From NCBI GenBank assembly GCA_029210325.1, contig JARGPU010000004.1, forward strand, positions 153,619 through 217,618: a DNA stretch of 64,000 bases, read 5' to 3'. The notes under the pieces are model-generated. The model saw only the letters and a program-made list of their open reading frames with translations. It ran no database searches and had not been told where the DNA came from. Source of the stretch: Alcanivoracaceae bacterium (lineage in GTDB: Bacteria; Pseudomonadota; Gammaproteobacteria; Pseudomonadales; Alcanivoracaceae). The translations under genes were made by a program, and so were the position numbers. Below, piece by piece: positions 55,001-64,000 of the stretch. Every line of letters begins with the position of its first letter. Position 1 is the first letter of the stretch.

Positions 55001-55627
55001 TGTGTGTACGGCATGGAAGGGCCAGGTGGCTATCAGTTTGTCGGCCGCACTATTCAGATGTGGAATACCTGGCAGCAAACAGCGGAGTTCGGAAAAGACT
55101 CGCCGTGGTTGTTGCGCTTCTTCGATCAGCTTCGCTTTTATCCGGTTTCCCATGAAGAGTTGATGCAGTGGCGGGAGGATTTCCCTCGCGGGCGCGTCTC
55201 TCTGAAAATTGAGGAAACCCGGTTCAGTCTACGGGAATACAATGATTTTCTTGAGCGCGAGGCGGACGGCATCGCTGCTTTCAAGCAGCACCAGCAGGCC
55301 TCTTTTGAGGCTGAGCGCGAGCGCTGGGCTGCAGCAGGACAGGATCTGGAAGTAATCGATGAGGCCGCGCCAGACAGTGCCGAAATGGTGCTCGATGACG
55401 GCGAGTATTCAGTGAGTAGCAGTGTCCCTGGCAGCCTCTGGCAATTAACTGTCAAGCCAGGAGACCAGGTGAAAGAGGGTGATGTGGTGGCAGTGATCGA
55501 GTCGATGAAGATGGAAATCCCATTACATAGCACGGTGAGTGGAGAGGTTACGCGCTTGCTGTGCGAACCCGGCACGTCCCTTGCAACGGGTCAGGTGTTG
55601 CTGGTGATCAGGGAGGAAATTTCGTGA
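52037..55627 (+). CDS. Biotin-dependent guanidine carboxylase (urea carboxylase family)
   Basis: The 1196-residue enzyme has a biotin carboxylase domain ([19 protein letters not shown] at the start, ATP-grasp loop [13 protein letters not shown] near residue 155). A carboxyltransferase domain of the KipI/KipA type follows ([35 protein letters not shown]). The C-terminal biotin carrier domain has the biotinylated K1158 in [10 protein letters not shown]. The fold is that of urea carboxylase, but the guanidine-I riboswitch and the DUF1989 pair indicate that guanidine is the real substrate, giving carboxyguanidine. Allophanate hydrolase is a separate gene here, not fused as in yeast urea amidolyase. 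Confidence 0.92.
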   Translation: MFGKVLIANRGAISVRIQRTLKKMGVDSVAVYSRADAGSLHVQQADHAICLGEALAADTYLSFDKVIAAAKQTGAEAIHPGYGFLSENLDFAAACEQAGIVFIGPRAEQISAFGLKHTARALAEQSGVPLLPGSGLLTDVDDAVARATAIGFPVMLKSTAGGGGIGMQRCYDAAQLRDVFASVQRLSRNNFSNDGLFLEKFVERARHIEVQIFGDGQGRVVALGERDCSLQRRNQKVVEETPAPNLPEPVRQAMWATAVRLGEAVNYRNAGTVEFIYDDAEEKFYFLEVNTRLQVEHGVTEMVSGVDLVEWMIRLAAGDGSFLDGFVYQSQGHAIQVRLYAEDPGKNFQPSAGLLTEVQFPEDIRVDSWVSAGLEVPAFYDPMLAKLIVHQPDREQALAAISRAVEHTRLSGIETNLRWLRQVVVCDSFRDGTQTTAFLNDFPFTSSAIDVLDGGTMTTVQDWPGRTGYWDVGVPPSGPCDELSLRLGNRLLGNDERAAGLEMTLTGARLRFRCATRVVISGADMQAQCNGEALENWQVHKIPAGAELRFGAVRGAGSRSYLCIAGGIDVPEYLGSRSTFTLGRFGGHGGRALRNGDVLHPGREATAASGSVPIELRPELSDQWTIRVIYGPHGAPDFFTPEDIDTFFETDWEVHYNSSRTGIRLIGPRPEWARTDGGEAGLHPSNIHDNAYAVGAVDFTGDMPVILGPDGPSLGGFVCPVTIIRADLWMLGQLRAGDRIRFLAVDQASAEALQRQQGQSIAALLEQAPVAVNVGRSDPVLAKISERSDQVAVVYRASGDDNILVEYGPQVLDLNLRFRVHALMEWLQQADISGVLQLTPGIRSLQVHYDNIRLPQQHLLTLLQQGEAALPAIEDMQVPSRIVHLPISWDDEQCRLAIDKYMQSVRSDAPWCPSNLEFIRRINGLDDIDKVKEIFFNASYMVMGLGDVYLGAPVATPVDPRHRLVTTKYNPARTWTPENAVGIGGAYLCVYGMEGPGGYQFVGRTIQMWNTWQQTAEFGKDSPWLLRFFDQLRFYPVSHEELMQWREDFPRGRVSLKIEETRFSLREYNDFLEREADGIAAFKQHQQASFEAERERWAAAGQDLEVIDEAAPDSAEMVLDDGEYSVSSSVPGSLWQLTVKPGDQVKEGDVVAVIESMKMEIPLHSTVSGEVTRLLCEPGTSLATGQVLLVIREEIS

Positions 55628-57402
55628 AAATGTCAGTGACGGAGTTGCACCATCTTTACAGGCAAGGAACGTTAACCCCACGCTCTCTTGTCGCCCAGCT
55701 TCGGCCAAGCATTGAGGCCCATGCCGACCTCAATGTGTGGATCACGTTGGTTGATAATCGTGAGCTCAAGCCGATTCTTGATCGTCTGGATGGTCACTCC
55801 CCGGATACTTTACCGTTGTTCGGTATTCCCTTTGCGGTTAAGGACAATATTGATCTGGCGGGGGTGCCAACCACCGCAGCCTGTAAGGGATTGGACAGGT
55901 TGCCAACGGAAACCGCCACGATCGTTAACAGACTTGTTGAAGCCGGTGCGATTCCAATCGGCAAAACAAATATGGATCAGTTCGCTACCGGTTTGGTCGG
56001 TACCCGCTCACCATTTGGCACTACTCGAAACGCTTTTGATCCGGCCTTGATCAGTGGTGGTTCCAGCTCCGGCTCTGCCGTCGCAGTGGCGCTTGGCGAA
56101 GTGACCTTCGCTTTGGGTACGGATACTGCGGGCAGCGGTCGTGTACCTGCTGCATTCAATAATATTATTGGCATTAAGCCGACCCGCGGACGCTGGTCAT
56201 GTCATGGTATTGTGCCGGCCTGCCGCACCCTCGACTGTCCCTCTCTGTTTGTGATTGATCCGCTTGATGGAGCAAGGATCAGCGCGGTGCTTGATGGCGC
56301 TGACCCGCTTGATCCGTATAGTCGTGATGGACAGCCCAAAGCATTTAATACTGATCAACTTCGTATTGGGGTTCCACAGGCGGGGCAGCTAAAGTTTTTT
56401 GGTTCAGGTGAATATGAGACTGCCTTCCAGCAGACTCTGAATCACTGGCGCGAACTGGGTGCCAGCATAACTGAAATTGATTATTCGCCATTCGTTGAAG
56501 CAGCAGCCCTGCTTTATGAAGGCCCTTGGGTAACAGAGCGCTGGTTGGCGGCCGAACAGACGCTTGAGCAAAGGCCGGAAACGGTCTTGCCGGTGATTGC
56601 AGAGATTATCGGTGGCGGCGGCGATAGAAAGGCCGCCGAGTATTTTCGAGCCGAATACCGCTTGGCAGCTCTGCGGGCCCAGGCAGCCGTATTGTTTGAG
56701 CAGATTGATGTGCTGCTGACGCCTACGGCGGGCCGCCATTTTCGTATCAGCGAAGTGGTGCAGGATCCGATTGTGCGTAACAGCGAATTGGGCTACTACA
56801 CCAATTTCATGAACCTGCTGGATTTGGCCGCGGTGTCGGTGCCGGCAGGCTTTACCGGGCAAAGCCTGCCATTCGGAATTACCCTGTCTGCCCCGGCCTT
56901 CTTTGACGAGAGTCTACTTGCGCTGGCGCAGCGCTGGCTTACTGGTCGTGACCAGCCGATGGGAGCCTGCGGTCACCGGTTACGAGACCGCACCCCATTG
57001 GCGGTGCCGGGGCGTATTCAAGTCGCAGTATGTGGCGCTCATCTTTCTGGCATGCCACTCAATCACCAGCTCACCAGTCGGGATGCCTGGCTGGTGAAGG
57101 CTACTAGCAGCGCCATTGGCTATCGCCTTTATGCGCTGCCAGGTGGGCCTCCGTTTCGACCCGCGATGGTGCGTGATGCCACTGGGAGCGCCATCGAAGT
57201 TGAGGTCTGGTCAGTGCCGGAGGACCGTTTTGGAAGTTTTGTTGCGGGCATTCCATCGCCACTGGGAATTGGCCGCATCGAGTTGCAGGATGGCTCCATG
57301 GTCAGCGGGTTTATTTGCGAGCAGGGTGGCATCCAGGGAGCAGAGGACATTACGGAATTTGGCGGTTGGCGTGAGTATATGCGAGCCAGACAGTCTGCCT
57401 GA
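55624..57402 (+). CDS. atzF: Allophanate hydrolase
   Basis: The 592-residue enzyme has an amidase-signature N-terminal domain with K73 in [11 protein letters not shown], the cis-serine loop [10 protein letters not shown] (from residue 145) and the nucleophile S171 in [15 protein letters not shown]-terminal allophanate-hydrolase domain follows from about residue 470. It splits allophanate to ammonia and CO2, the last step of guanidine breakdown. I start at the GTG at 55624, which overlaps the carboxylase stop (GTGA) and has GGGAGG eight to nine bases upstream; an ATG two codons later is too far from it. Confidence 0.93.
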   Translation: MKMSVTELHHLYRQGTLTPRSLVAQLRPSIEAHADLNVWITLVDNRELKPILDRLDGHSPDTLPLFGIPFAVKDNIDLAGVPTTAACKGLDRLPTETATIVNRLVEAGAIPIGKTNMDQFATGLVGTRSPFGTTRNAFDPALISGGSSSGSAVAVALGEVTFALGTDTAGSGRVPAAFNNIIGIKPTRGRWSCHGIVPACRTLDCPSLFVIDPLDGARISAVLDGADPLDPYSRDGQPKAFNTDQLRIGVPQAGQLKFFGSGEYETAFQQTLNHWRELGASITEIDYSPFVEAAALLYEGPWVTERWLAAEQTLEQRPETVLPVIAEIIGGGGDRKAAEYFRAEYRLAALRAQAAVLFEQIDVLLTPTAGRHFRISEVVQDPIVRNSELGYYTNFMNLLDLAAVSVPAGFTGQSLPFGITLSAPAFFDESLLALAQRWLTGRDQPMGACGHRLRDRTPLAVPGRIQVAVCGAHLSGMPLNHQLTSRDAWLVKATSSAIGYRLYALPGGPPFRPAMVRDATGSAIEVEVWSVPEDRFGSFVAGIPSPLGIGRIELQDGSMVSGFICEQGGIQGAEDITEFGGWREYMRARQSA

Positions 57403-57461
57403 CTGATCAAGGTTGCGAGCTGTGCTATGGTTGCGACCCTCGATTAGTGCGGAGATTCAAG

Positions 57462-58328
57462 GTGACAGCGTTCCAACCAGCCATTTTTGATCGTAATAGC
57501 CGTCAGCATCTGTTTCTTGAGTTTATCCGTCGTCCCGGCACCACAGATGAGGCCGCCCGGCAAGCGTTGGCAACAGTGGTTGGCGCCGACAGTGGCATCG
57601 TGAAGACTGTTTTTGCCTGTGGCCCGGCGCTTTGTCAGCAGTTTGGCATGCCGGTCAGCTTTACAGATTTCTCACTGGATGGGGTGGTGCCGGCGACCCA
57701 GGCTGACCTGTTCGTCTGGTTGCAGGCCGATCATCGCAGTCATCTGTTCGACCTTGCCATGTCTTTTCGTCAGCATCTTGATCCGGTGTTTACTCTGCAA
57801 CTGGAGCAGGATGGTTTTGTCTACCACGACATGCGTGATCTAACCGGATTTGTTGATGGCATTGGCAACCCGGAAGGTGAGGCTGCATTACGTGCAGCCC
57901 TGTTACCTGAAGGGCAGGCTGGCGCCGGGGGCAGTTTTGTCTTTGCCCAGTTGTGGCGCCACGATCTGGCATCATTCAATCAATTGTCTGTGGCGGAGCA
58001 GGAAAACGTATTTGGCCGTACCAAGGTAGATGCGGTGGAGTTCGATGATGAGCGTATGCCGCAAGACGCCCATGTGGGCCGTACGGATACGGATCACGAT
58101 GGCGTGCCGCAGAAAATCTGGCGCCGCTCGGTGCCCTGGGGTGCCAGCAGCCAGCATGGTTTGTACTTTCTTGCCTTCAGCTGTGAAGTGGAGCGTTTCG
58201 ACTATTTACTACGGCGTATGTACGGCATCGCGGAGGATGGAGTTCGTGATCAGTTGACCCATTATTCGGCACCACAAACGGGTAGTTACTGGTATGCACC
58301 GACGCAGGAAATGTTGGCGTCCCTATAG
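57462..58328 (+). CDS. Dyp-type heme peroxidase
   Basis: The 288-residue protein has the GxxDG motif in TGFVDGIGNPEG and the axial-histidine region DAHVGRTDTD, with a conserved arginine in KIWRRSVPWG. It is a short, cytoplasmic Dyp peroxidase (no signal peptide), like the YfeX group, which oxidises dyes or porphyrinogens with peroxide. The GTG at 57462 has GGAG upstream and gives MTAFQPAIF; a GTG at 57447 is also open. No encapsulin gene is adjacent. It converges on slt with 13 bases between stops. Confidence 0.9.
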   Translation: MTAFQPAIFDRNSRQHLFLEFIRRPGTTDEAARQALATVVGADSGIVKTVFACGPALCQQFGMPVSFTDFSLDGVVPATQADLFVWLQADHRSHLFDLAMSFRQHLDPVFTLQLEQDGFVYHDMRDLTGFVDGIGNPEGEAALRAALLPEGQAGAGGSFVFAQLWRHDLASFNQLSVAEQENVFGRTKVDAVEFDDERMPQDAHVGRTDTDHDGVPQKIWRRSVPWGASSQHGLYFLAFSCEVERFDYLLRRMYGIAEDGVRDQLTHYSAPQTGSYWYAPTQEMLASL

Positions 58329-58341
58329 GTTTCTGTGCCGC

Positions 58342-60276
58342 CTATGGGGCGGGCTGATTAGTTGCCAGTTGCATGGGCGTATAAGGGCGGGCGGTTTCCC
58401 GTTCGTCCAACAGCGCCAATAGCGGTTGATCGGGGTGGTGACGGGACAGTATCACCCGATATGCCAGTACCGCCTGAACATACTCGCGGGTTTCATAAAA
58501 CGGGATCGATTCGATAAACACATCGAACGGGGTGTCGTGGTCGTCAAGCCAGCCATCCACTCGGTGAGGGCCAGCATTGTAAGCGGCCAGCGCCAGCACC
58601 CGGTTGTTGTTATAGCGTTTAAGCAGGCCGGCCAGATAGCCGCTGCCCAGATCAATATTCAGTGCTGGACCAAAAACCTCAGCCGTGTCGCTAATGTTTA
58701 TACCGCTTTGTCTTGCCATGTCCTTGGCTGTGCCGGGCATAAGCTGCATAAGCCCCATGGCGCCGACCGGAGAGCGGGCCTGTGGATTGAACGCGCTCTC
58801 TCTGCGAGCTACCGCCATCAGCAGCCAGCTGTCGATCTGGTACTTCTTCGCAGCACTGGAGAAGTGCGCTTGCTCGGCCACAGGAAAGCGCCAGTCGAGA
58901 ATGTCGCGCTTGCCGCTATACAGCGCAGTTTCAATGGCCAGATGTGGCCAGCCACGGTCGAGGGCTATCTGGGCCAACGCATCGCGTTGACCGCTATCAC
59001 CTGATTGGCGCAGCAGTGATAGCCACTCGTCACGGCCATGGCCTGCTTCGCCGGCGCCCAGCAGCAGACCGACTCGTTGCAGCAGGTACTGGCTATGCGC
59101 ATCTAGCTCTGGGGTGTCAGCCGGCGCGGGATCTTGATTAAGTGCTGCTGGCAGATGCAGGTGTTGGGCGGCTAAAAATCCCCAAAAACTCCGGGAGTTG
59201 GCAGCCAAGCGGAAGTAGCGTTCGGCCATTTCCTGACTGTCCCGAGCCTCATGGGAGCGGGCTAGCCAGTAGCGCCAGCGAGCACCATCGCGTTCGCTGG
59301 CTGGCAATCGCTGTATCCAAAGCGCAACTGCTTCCCAGTCCTGCTCTATGACCGCGCGGCGGGCGCGTTGCTCAAGTAGCCGCAGCTCGCCGCCATCCGC
59401 AAGATAGCCGTCCAGCCAGGCACGATTTTCTGGCAGATCGCGGATGGTTGAGAACCAGGCAATCTGATCACTGACTTGTTTGCGCTGCTCGTCGTTGAAG
59501 GCAAAGCGCCGGGCCAGCATGGGTAGCTGGCGTCGTGCTTCCTCAGGCTGTTGTTCGGCTAGTCGGGTTAGTATCACAGTGGCAATTTCGGCATGCTGCT
59601 CGCCGGTTTGCAGATAGCGAACCTGATCCGGTTGGCTAAATAGCTGCAGCAGGGTGTCGGCTCGCGACTGCCACTCAGGGTTATTCAGTTCGTTGCGCAG
59701 GTATCGCATCAATGCGCCGTTAGAAGCGCTGGCGGCTAACATCAGGCGCTGCCAGACATCCTTGTCATCAAGCTGGCCGGTCTCTTTCAGGCGGTCGAAA
59801 AGAGGGTCGCAGCTTGCTGGTCGGGACTGCCCGCTGAGCCATAGTTGTCTGGCCCCTTGCACGGCAGCATCACTCTTTTCATCAAGCATCGCCTGATAGT
59901 AATAACAGCGCAGCGGCAACTCTCGGGGAACACCATTGCTGACTGTCTGAAAGCTTTCCCAGTGCTGCTTCTGAGCGTAATGCTCCATGGCCATTCGGCG
60001 CATGCTTCCGTATAGAGGCGACTCTGCATGCTTACTCAGATAGTCACGCACATCGTCTAGCGGGGCGTCTTGCAGAGCGGCGCGCAGTCGATGGAAATCC
60101 AGATAATCCTGCAAGATAAAGTTATCGCCTAGTTCCTGCTGGTACTGATCCAGTACTTGCCACTGGCTCTCGCGAGCGGCCTCCAGCGCCTTGGCAAAAA
60201 GTGTTGCCTGCTGCCCTTGCGCGGCGCTGGCAAGCCAGGGCAAAAACGCTGCAATAATCAGGCATTGACGCAACAT
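58342..60276 (-). CDS. slt: Soluble lytic murein transglycosylase
   Basis: The 644-residue exported protein has a signal peptide (ending SAAQG near residue 21) and a long superhelical region of paired helices. The C-terminal Slt catalytic domain carries the catalytic glutamate in AVARRESAFNPQARSP, with GAMGLMQLMPGTAK and ALAAYNAGPHRVDGWL. It cleaves peptidoglycan between MurNAc and GlcNAc with anhydro ends. The length and domain order equal E. coli Slt70. It is 80 bases downstream of the next minus-strand gene. Confidence 0.93.
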   Translation of the reverse strand: MLRQCLIIAAFLPWLASAAQGQQATLFAKALEAARESQWQVLDQYQQELGDNFILQDYLDFHRLRAALQDAPLDDVRDYLSKHAESPLYGSMRRMAMEHYAQKQHWESFQTVSNGVPRELPLRCYYYQAMLDEKSDAAVQGARQLWLSGQSRPASCDPLFDRLKETGQLDDKDVWQRLMLAASASNGALMRYLRNELNNPEWQSRADTLLQLFSQPDQVRYLQTGEQHAEIATVILTRLAEQQPEEARRQLPMLARRFAFNDEQRKQVSDQIAWFSTIRDLPENRAWLDGYLADGGELRLLEQRARRAVIEQDWEAVALWIQRLPASERDGARWRYWLARSHEARDSQEMAERYFRLAANSRSFWGFLAAQHLHLPAALNQDPAPADTPELDAHSQYLLQRVGLLLGAGEAGHGRDEWLSLLRQSGDSGQRDALAQIALDRGWPHLAIETALYSGKRDILDWRFPVAEQAHFSSAAKKYQIDSWLLMAVARRESAFNPQARSPVGAMGLMQLMPGTAKDMARQSGINISDTAEVFGPALNIDLGSGYLAGLLKRYNNNRVLALAAYNAGPHRVDGWLDDHDTPFDVFIESIPFYETREYVQAVLAYRVILSRHHPDQPLLALLDERETARPYTPMQLATNQPAP

Positions 60277-60356
60277 GGATGTGGACTCCGCTCCATACAG
60301 TGATTTTCATAGTAACGCCGGGCTACGACGATTGTCCCGTGACCAGTTGTTATTTT

Positions 60357-61700
60357 TTATTTGCCGAACAGGGTTTCCGGCAGAGTAGGATCATCAAAAT
60401 GGCGCCGGCCAATAAATGCTGTGGCATGCTGACCAGGTTGGCGCATGGCGCCCGCAGAAGGGATGCCCAATGGCCAAAGCAGGAATCGCTCGCGTCGTTT
60501 TGATGCCGGCACCAGGCCTCGCTGATCGAAAAGGCTGCCATAGCCACCCTGACCATCCGGTAAGGCGCGTAGGACGTTGGCGTTAAGTTGCTGGTAATAG
60601 TGTTGCTCTCCTTCGGCATTGAAGGGGCTTACCCGGACCAGATAATGGGTATCTGCTTCAAGCAAAAGGCTGATTCGTTCGCTGCCGGCATTGGCTACCG
60701 GATGAGGGTAAAAGAGTGGTTGATCGGTGACGCTATTGTCTGGATACAGGCCTCGGGCGACGGTAAATACTTTGTGGTAGCAGCCACAGCCGTGAATCGA
60801 GTCGTAGTACAGCACATTACCATCGGGCTTTAGTGTTACCCGCCAAATCAGACTGTCTAGCTCACCGCCATAAAGATTCAGCAGCCCGGCAGCCGGGCGG
60901 CGGCTAAACCAGAACTGATAATTTAGCTGCAAAAGTTTGTGACCGCGGTAGCGAGTCCAGCTGAACCATTGGTAGACCGTTGGCCTACTGATGTCGACCC
61001 CAGGCTGGCCATTGTCGAGAAAAACCCTGCCCGGCTGGTTGACGTCCTTTGGGTCAGCGATGCTGAGCACCGGCGCGTAGTGAGAAAACAGGGCGTCGCT
61101 AGTAGCGCCTTTGGGTAGCGGCAGATCAAAATCGTTCGGTGCCAGATCCTGCGGCACCGGCAGGTTGCCGCGAAACGACTCGGGCAGGTAATGACGGATC
61201 GGCAGGCGGGCAGGGCGCTGAAAACGCTGGCTCATATCGCGCCGGTAACGCTTTATGCTCGGCGTGGCAACGATCTTGGCAACAGGATAGAGACCTACTA
61301 CCCGTTGCCAGCTGGCATAGCTGTCTGGAATGTGCGGCTCGGGCACGCCGTAAAAGCCGCTCAGGCTGGTTAGGTTGTAGATGCAGGACTCTAGCTCATC
61401 ACGCCACTGCTGGTGGCCATAGAGTCGAGATAGCTCCGCATGCCAGCCCTGCAACGCCTCGGCGGCTGCCATTTCCAGCCATAGCTGCTGTGACGCATCG
61501 CTAACGGCTTGTTGATGCAGAAAGGCGAGCCAGCGGTTGGCGCGCAGATGGGGGTAGCCATCAATACGCATGCTGCCAGCGTCAACAATGCCGCGCTCAT
61601 CAAGAGCCCTCTGCTGCTCGCCAAGCCATGCCCGGCAATCATCGGTTTGCGCCAGCGAGACGGAGCAGATAGTGCACAGTAGTAGGGTCAGCAGTCGCAT
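60357..61700 (-). CDS. Exported protein of unknown function
   Basis: The 447-residue protein has a signal peptide (MRLLTLLLCTICSVSLA, then QTDD). I recognise no domain. A basic middle part (KRYRRDMSQRFQRPARLP) leads into a beta-rich stretch with YQWFSWTRYRGHKLLQLNYQ and LYYDSIHGCGCYHKVF, where a C-x-C pair and nearby aromatic residues stand out. Two cysteines near residues 21 and 105 may form a disulfide. The protein is likely periplasmic and lies just upstream of slt on the same strand, so a cell-envelope role is possible. The ATG at 61700 is preferred over one at 61709 because AGAAG then lies at a proper distance. Confidence 0.75.
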   Translation of the reverse strand: MRLLTLLLCTICSVSLAQTDDCRAWLGEQQRALDERGIVDAGSMRIDGYPHLRANRWLAFLHQQAVSDASQQLWLEMAAAEALQGWHAELSRLYGHQQWRDELESCIYNLTSLSGFYGVPEPHIPDSYASWQRVVGLYPVAKIVATPSIKRYRRDMSQRFQRPARLPIRHYLPESFRGNLPVPQDLAPNDFDLPLPKGATSDALFSHYAPVLSIADPKDVNQPGRVFLDNGQPGVDISRPTVYQWFSWTRYRGHKLLQLNYQFWFSRRPAAGLLNLYGGELDSLIWRVTLKPDGNVLYYDSIHGCGCYHKVFTVARGLYPDNSVTDQPLFYPHPVANAGSERISLLLEADTHYLVRVSPFNAEGEQHYYQQLNANVLRALPDGQGGYGSLFDQRGLVPASKRRERFLLWPLGIPSAGAMRQPGQHATAFIGRRHFDDPTLPETLFGK

Positions 61701-61813
61701 GGTGATCATTCTTCTTGTCTGGTTGTTGCATTGGGCCAGTGTAGGTCGTCCCGCTGTCGGCGGCGACCTCTGTCGGTATACTGCCGCATCTGAAACTGGT
61801 TACGGAACCGATC

Positions 61814-62776
61814 ATGGAAAATACCACGCGCCTGCTGCAGCGCCACGAAGTGACGCTGGCGGATCACCATGTGCTGATTGTGGAGGCGGATGATGCTGGT
61901 CTTGCCAGCCTGCCGGCGCGCAGTCTGCAGTTGCACAGTGATGACAGTAGTCTGCCCGACCGGCAACCGGGTTGGTTGCCGGTGTTGCCAGCAGAGGCCG
62001 ATCTGGCGGTGATCATTCTGCCAAAGTCCCGTGATCGACTGCGTTTGATACTGGCCTCCCTGGCTGGCCAGATCAGTCAGCCGCTGCTGGTCTGGTTGGT
62101 GGGCCCCACCGGCGGTGGTATTAAAGGTGGTGCCACGGATCTGGCCAGCTTTGCGGATACGGTGATCGCGGAAGACAGTGCTCGCCACTGCAAGCTTTTC
62201 AGTGCCCGTTTGCGTCCGGCATCGTTTTCACTTGGTAGCCAGTGCCGTCAGTGGGACTTTGATGGCTTGCAGATAATGAGCTACCCCGGGGTATTCAGTC
62301 ATGGTCGACTGGATGATGGCAGTGCACTGTTGCTGCAGGTTTTGGGGCAGAAAAAGCTGTCTGGCTCGGTACTGGATATAGGTTGCGGTGCTGGCGTTTT
62401 GAGCGCCACGCTGGCACGCGCAGGGCTGACCGTTACCGCGGTGGATATAAGTGCTACTGCGGTTGCCGCAACAGGCGAAACATTGCAGGCCAATGGTTTG
62501 CAGGCCCAGGTGCTAGCAGGTGACCTGTATGAGCCAGTCAGCGGTCGATTTGATCAGATCATTACCAATCCACCTTTTCATGATGGCTTGCAGCGCACTA
62601 CCACCATCAGCGAGCAACTGATTATGCAGGCGCCCCGTTATCTGAAGGATGGTGGACGTTTGACACTGGTGGCCAATCAGGGGCTACCCTATGAGGCCTG
62701 GCTGAATAAGGCCTTTGCCCGGGTTGAGGTACTTGCCGAGAATCGTCGCTTTCGCGTCTGGCAGGCATATCGTTAG
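61814..62776 (+). CDS. rsmC: 16S rRNA (guanine-N2)-methyltransferase, RsmC/RlmG-like
   Basis: The 320-residue protein has the double-domain RsmC/RlmG plan. The N-terminal half is a degenerate methyltransferase fold. The C-terminal half has the SAM motif VLDIGCGAGVLSATLARAG and the catalytic NPPFHDGL motif. Members methylate G1207 of 16S rRNA (RsmC) or G1835 of 23S rRNA (RlmG); the length here, near 320, favours RsmC. It is divergent from the unknown exported protein gene. Confidence 0.85.
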   Translation: MENTTRLLQRHEVTLADHHVLIVEADDAGLASLPARSLQLHSDDSSLPDRQPGWLPVLPAEADLAVIILPKSRDRLRLILASLAGQISQPLLVWLVGPTGGGIKGGATDLASFADTVIAEDSARHCKLFSARLRPASFSLGSQCRQWDFDGLQIMSYPGVFSHGRLDDGSALLLQVLGQKKLSGSVLDIGCGAGVLSATLARAGLTVTAVDISATAVAATGETLQANGLQAQVLAGDLYEPVSGRFDQIITNPPFHDGLQRTTTISEQLIMQAPRYLKDGGRLTLVANQGLPYEAWLNKAFARVEVLAENRRFRVWQAYR

Positions 62777-62820
62777 GTTGATGCGCTTATTTTTTCTGCG
62801 CGACCACAAGTTGTCTTGCT

Positions 62821-63816
62821 TCAGGGGCTATTGAGCAGTCCTTCAGCGCGCATCCAGCTGATGCATTGCTTGAGCATTTCTTCCAACGGCACTTGGTCAT
62901 TGAAGCCCAGCTGCTGTACTGCGCGACTGCCGTCAGCCGCTACCCGATTGGTAATCAGGGCCACTTTTTCTGGCGTCAAGTCAGGCTCCTTACCGGTGAT
63001 TAGCGAAATTAACGGATAGATATGACTGGCGAGGCGTAGTACTGATTTGGGAATGGTCCGTCTGGGGGCCTTGCGATCCAGCAGGAAGGCAATGGTGCGA
63101 GCTAACTCAAGAAAACTTGCCTCGATACCGGCGAGAATATAGTTGGCGCCGAGCTGACCTTTATCGAAGGCACTAAGATGGGCCTTGGCGACTTCTCGGA
63201 CATCACAGAAATTGCCACTACCGGGTGGCACTCCGGGCAACTTACCCTGATCAATAAGACTGATCATCTGTGACCAGTTATGCCTGTCGCCGGCGCCAAT
63301 AATGCCGCACGGATTTAGAATTACCGCATCAAGCCCCTGAGCGATGCCAGCACGCACCTGTTGCTCGGCTTCATACTTGGTACGGTTGTAATTAATCCAG
63401 TCGCCAGCGGCATTTGAGGGGGTGTTCTCGTCAATCTTTGTGGATTGAACTCCCCAGGCGGATATCGATGAAGTATGGATAAAGCGGCCGGCGTTTTTGC
63501 GTAGGGAGACATCAACCAGATTGCGAGTGCCGACTACATTGTCGCGGCTTTGCTGCTCGTTGTTGCGGCGCCACATTGAGGTATTACCGGCGATATGAAA
63601 CACCGCGTCGGGCATTTCTGGCATGGCGGCGAGCAGGCTGGATGAGTCATCAAGTTGTCCGCTTACCGGCTCGGCACCGATCAGCCTGAGTGCCGCCGGG
63701 TCCGATTGCGGGCGGTGCAGGGCTACAACACGCCAGTTGGCTGCTTTCAACTGGGCAATGACATGGCCGCCGAGGAAGCCGGTACCACCAGTAATAAAGG
63801 CCGTTTTATCAGGCAT
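62821..63816 (-). CDS. NAD-dependent epimerase/dehydratase (extended SDR)
   Basis: The 331-residue protein opens with the extended-SDR cofactor motif FITGGTGFLGGHVIAQL. It has VFHIAGNTSMW, the serine region IHTSSISAWG and the YNRTKYEAE motif, where Tyr and Lys have the catalytic spacing. NPCGIIGAGDRHNW is typical of dihydroflavonol-reductase-like SDRs. The substrate is unknown. GGAG precedes the ATG. It is divergent from the tRNA-Gly gene, 129 bases away. Confidence 0.85.
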   Translation of the reverse strand: MPDKTAFITGGTGFLGGHVIAQLKAANWRVVALHRPQSDPAALRLIGAEPVSGQLDDSSSLLAAMPEMPDAVFHIAGNTSMWRRNNEQQSRDNVVGTRNLVDVSLRKNAGRFIHTSSISAWGVQSTKIDENTPSNAAGDWINYNRTKYEAEQQVRAGIAQGLDAVILNPCGIIGAGDRHNWSQMISLIDQGKLPGVPPGSGNFCDVREVAKAHLSAFDKGQLGANYILAGIEASFLELARTIAFLLDRKAPRRTIPKSVLRLASHIYPLISLITGKEPDLTPEKVALITNRVAADGSRAVQQLGFNDQVPLEEMLKQCISWMRAEGLLNSP

Positions 63817-63945
63817 GAGTACTCCGCGTCAGGCAAGGCAAAGAGCATAAACCTGTTGCGCTGCAGCACAAGGCCGCAGTAGACAAACGGCACCATTGAA
63901 AGCTGATTGACCGGATGCTGGTGCTGCTCCACAATCGCGCCGAAC

Positions 63946-64000
63946 GCGGGTGTAGCTCAATGGTAGAGCAGAAGCTTCCCAAGCTTACGACGAGGGTTCG
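63946..64000 (+). tRNA. tRNA-Gly (anticodon CCC), 5' part
   Basis: The sequence starts GCGGGTGTAGCTCAATGGTA, continues with the D-stem GCTC/GAGC and an anticodon loop TTCCCAA that reads CCC, and enters the T arm (GAGGGTTCG) where the window ends. It closely matches bacterial tRNA-Gly(CCC). The first anticodon-stem pair is G-A rather than Watson-Crick. About 20 bases of the 3' end lie outside. Confidence 0.93.

Noticed and set aside
57403..57446. Direct repeat GGTTGCGA after allophanate hydrolase
   Set aside because: It is two eight-base copies only, too short to separate from chance.
57462..58328. Encapsulin cargo Dyp peroxidase
   Set aside because: No encapsulin gene is adjacent and the C-terminus lacks a recognisable cargo peptide.

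Overview
The window reads as chromosome of a free-living, probably marine, gammaproteobacterium near the Pseudomonadales/Oceanospirillales. The gene order nadB-algU-mucA-mucB-rseC-mucD-lepA-lepB-rnc-era-recO-pdxJ-acpS-gacS-cysM-rlmD-relA-mazG, the fabA-fabB pair, an AlgP-like histone-like protein and two small porins fit that group. An Alcanivorax-like genus is my best guess, but it is an inference and not shown by any single marker. Most of the window is densely packed housekeeping DNA with many 1-, 4- and 8-base gene overlaps and several GTG or TTG starts. No transposases, prophage genes or CRISPR arrays were seen.

Region by region: (1) 1-3823, a valine-catabolism cluster (end of mmsA, acyl-CoA dehydrogenase, 3-hydroxyisobutyryl-CoA hydrolase, mmsB), with two long palindromic repeat elements at 287-398 and 459-570. 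(2) 3835-7105, ygfZ, sdhE, ygfX and nadB. (3) 7243-17790, envelope stress (algU-mucA-mucB-rseC-mucD), then translation, secretion and RNA-processing genes up to acpS. (4) 17751-26617, gacS, cysM, an exonuclease, rlmD, relA and mazG. (5) 26790-28786, two outer-membrane barrel proteins, each followed by a strong terminator. (6) 28847-34767, fabAB facing a partial cytochrome c maturation operon (ccmF-ccmG-ccmH-ccmI). (7) 34894-44157, adk, algP-like, yoaA, tsaB, a thioesterase, uppP, rsmJ and plsB. (8) 44272-57402, a guanidine-nitrogen island. (9) 57462-64000, a Dyp-type peroxidase, slt, an exported protein of unknown function, rsmC-like, an SDR oxidoreductase and the start of a tRNA-Gly.

The most interesting part is region 8. 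A guanidine-I (ykkC) riboswitch at 48743-48861 precedes an ABC permease, an ATPase, two urea-amidolyase-associated proteins (carboxyguanidine deiminase subunits), a biotin carboxylase of the urea/guanidine carboxylase type and allophanate hydrolase. Together these should import guanidine and turn it into ammonia and CO2. Upstream of the riboswitch are a good sigma-54 promoter and a likely NtrC site, so the operon appears to sense both nitrogen shortage and guanidine. The aptamer is followed by a 9-base alternative pairing and an 18-codon leader frame with a strong ribosome binding site that overlaps the permease start. The substrate-binding protein is not in the operon. It lies on the other strand with a glutamine-synthetase-like gene and a TetR/AcrR-type regulator. 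A MetX-like alpha/beta hydrolase of unknown role sits between the two arms, behind an AcrR-like operator.
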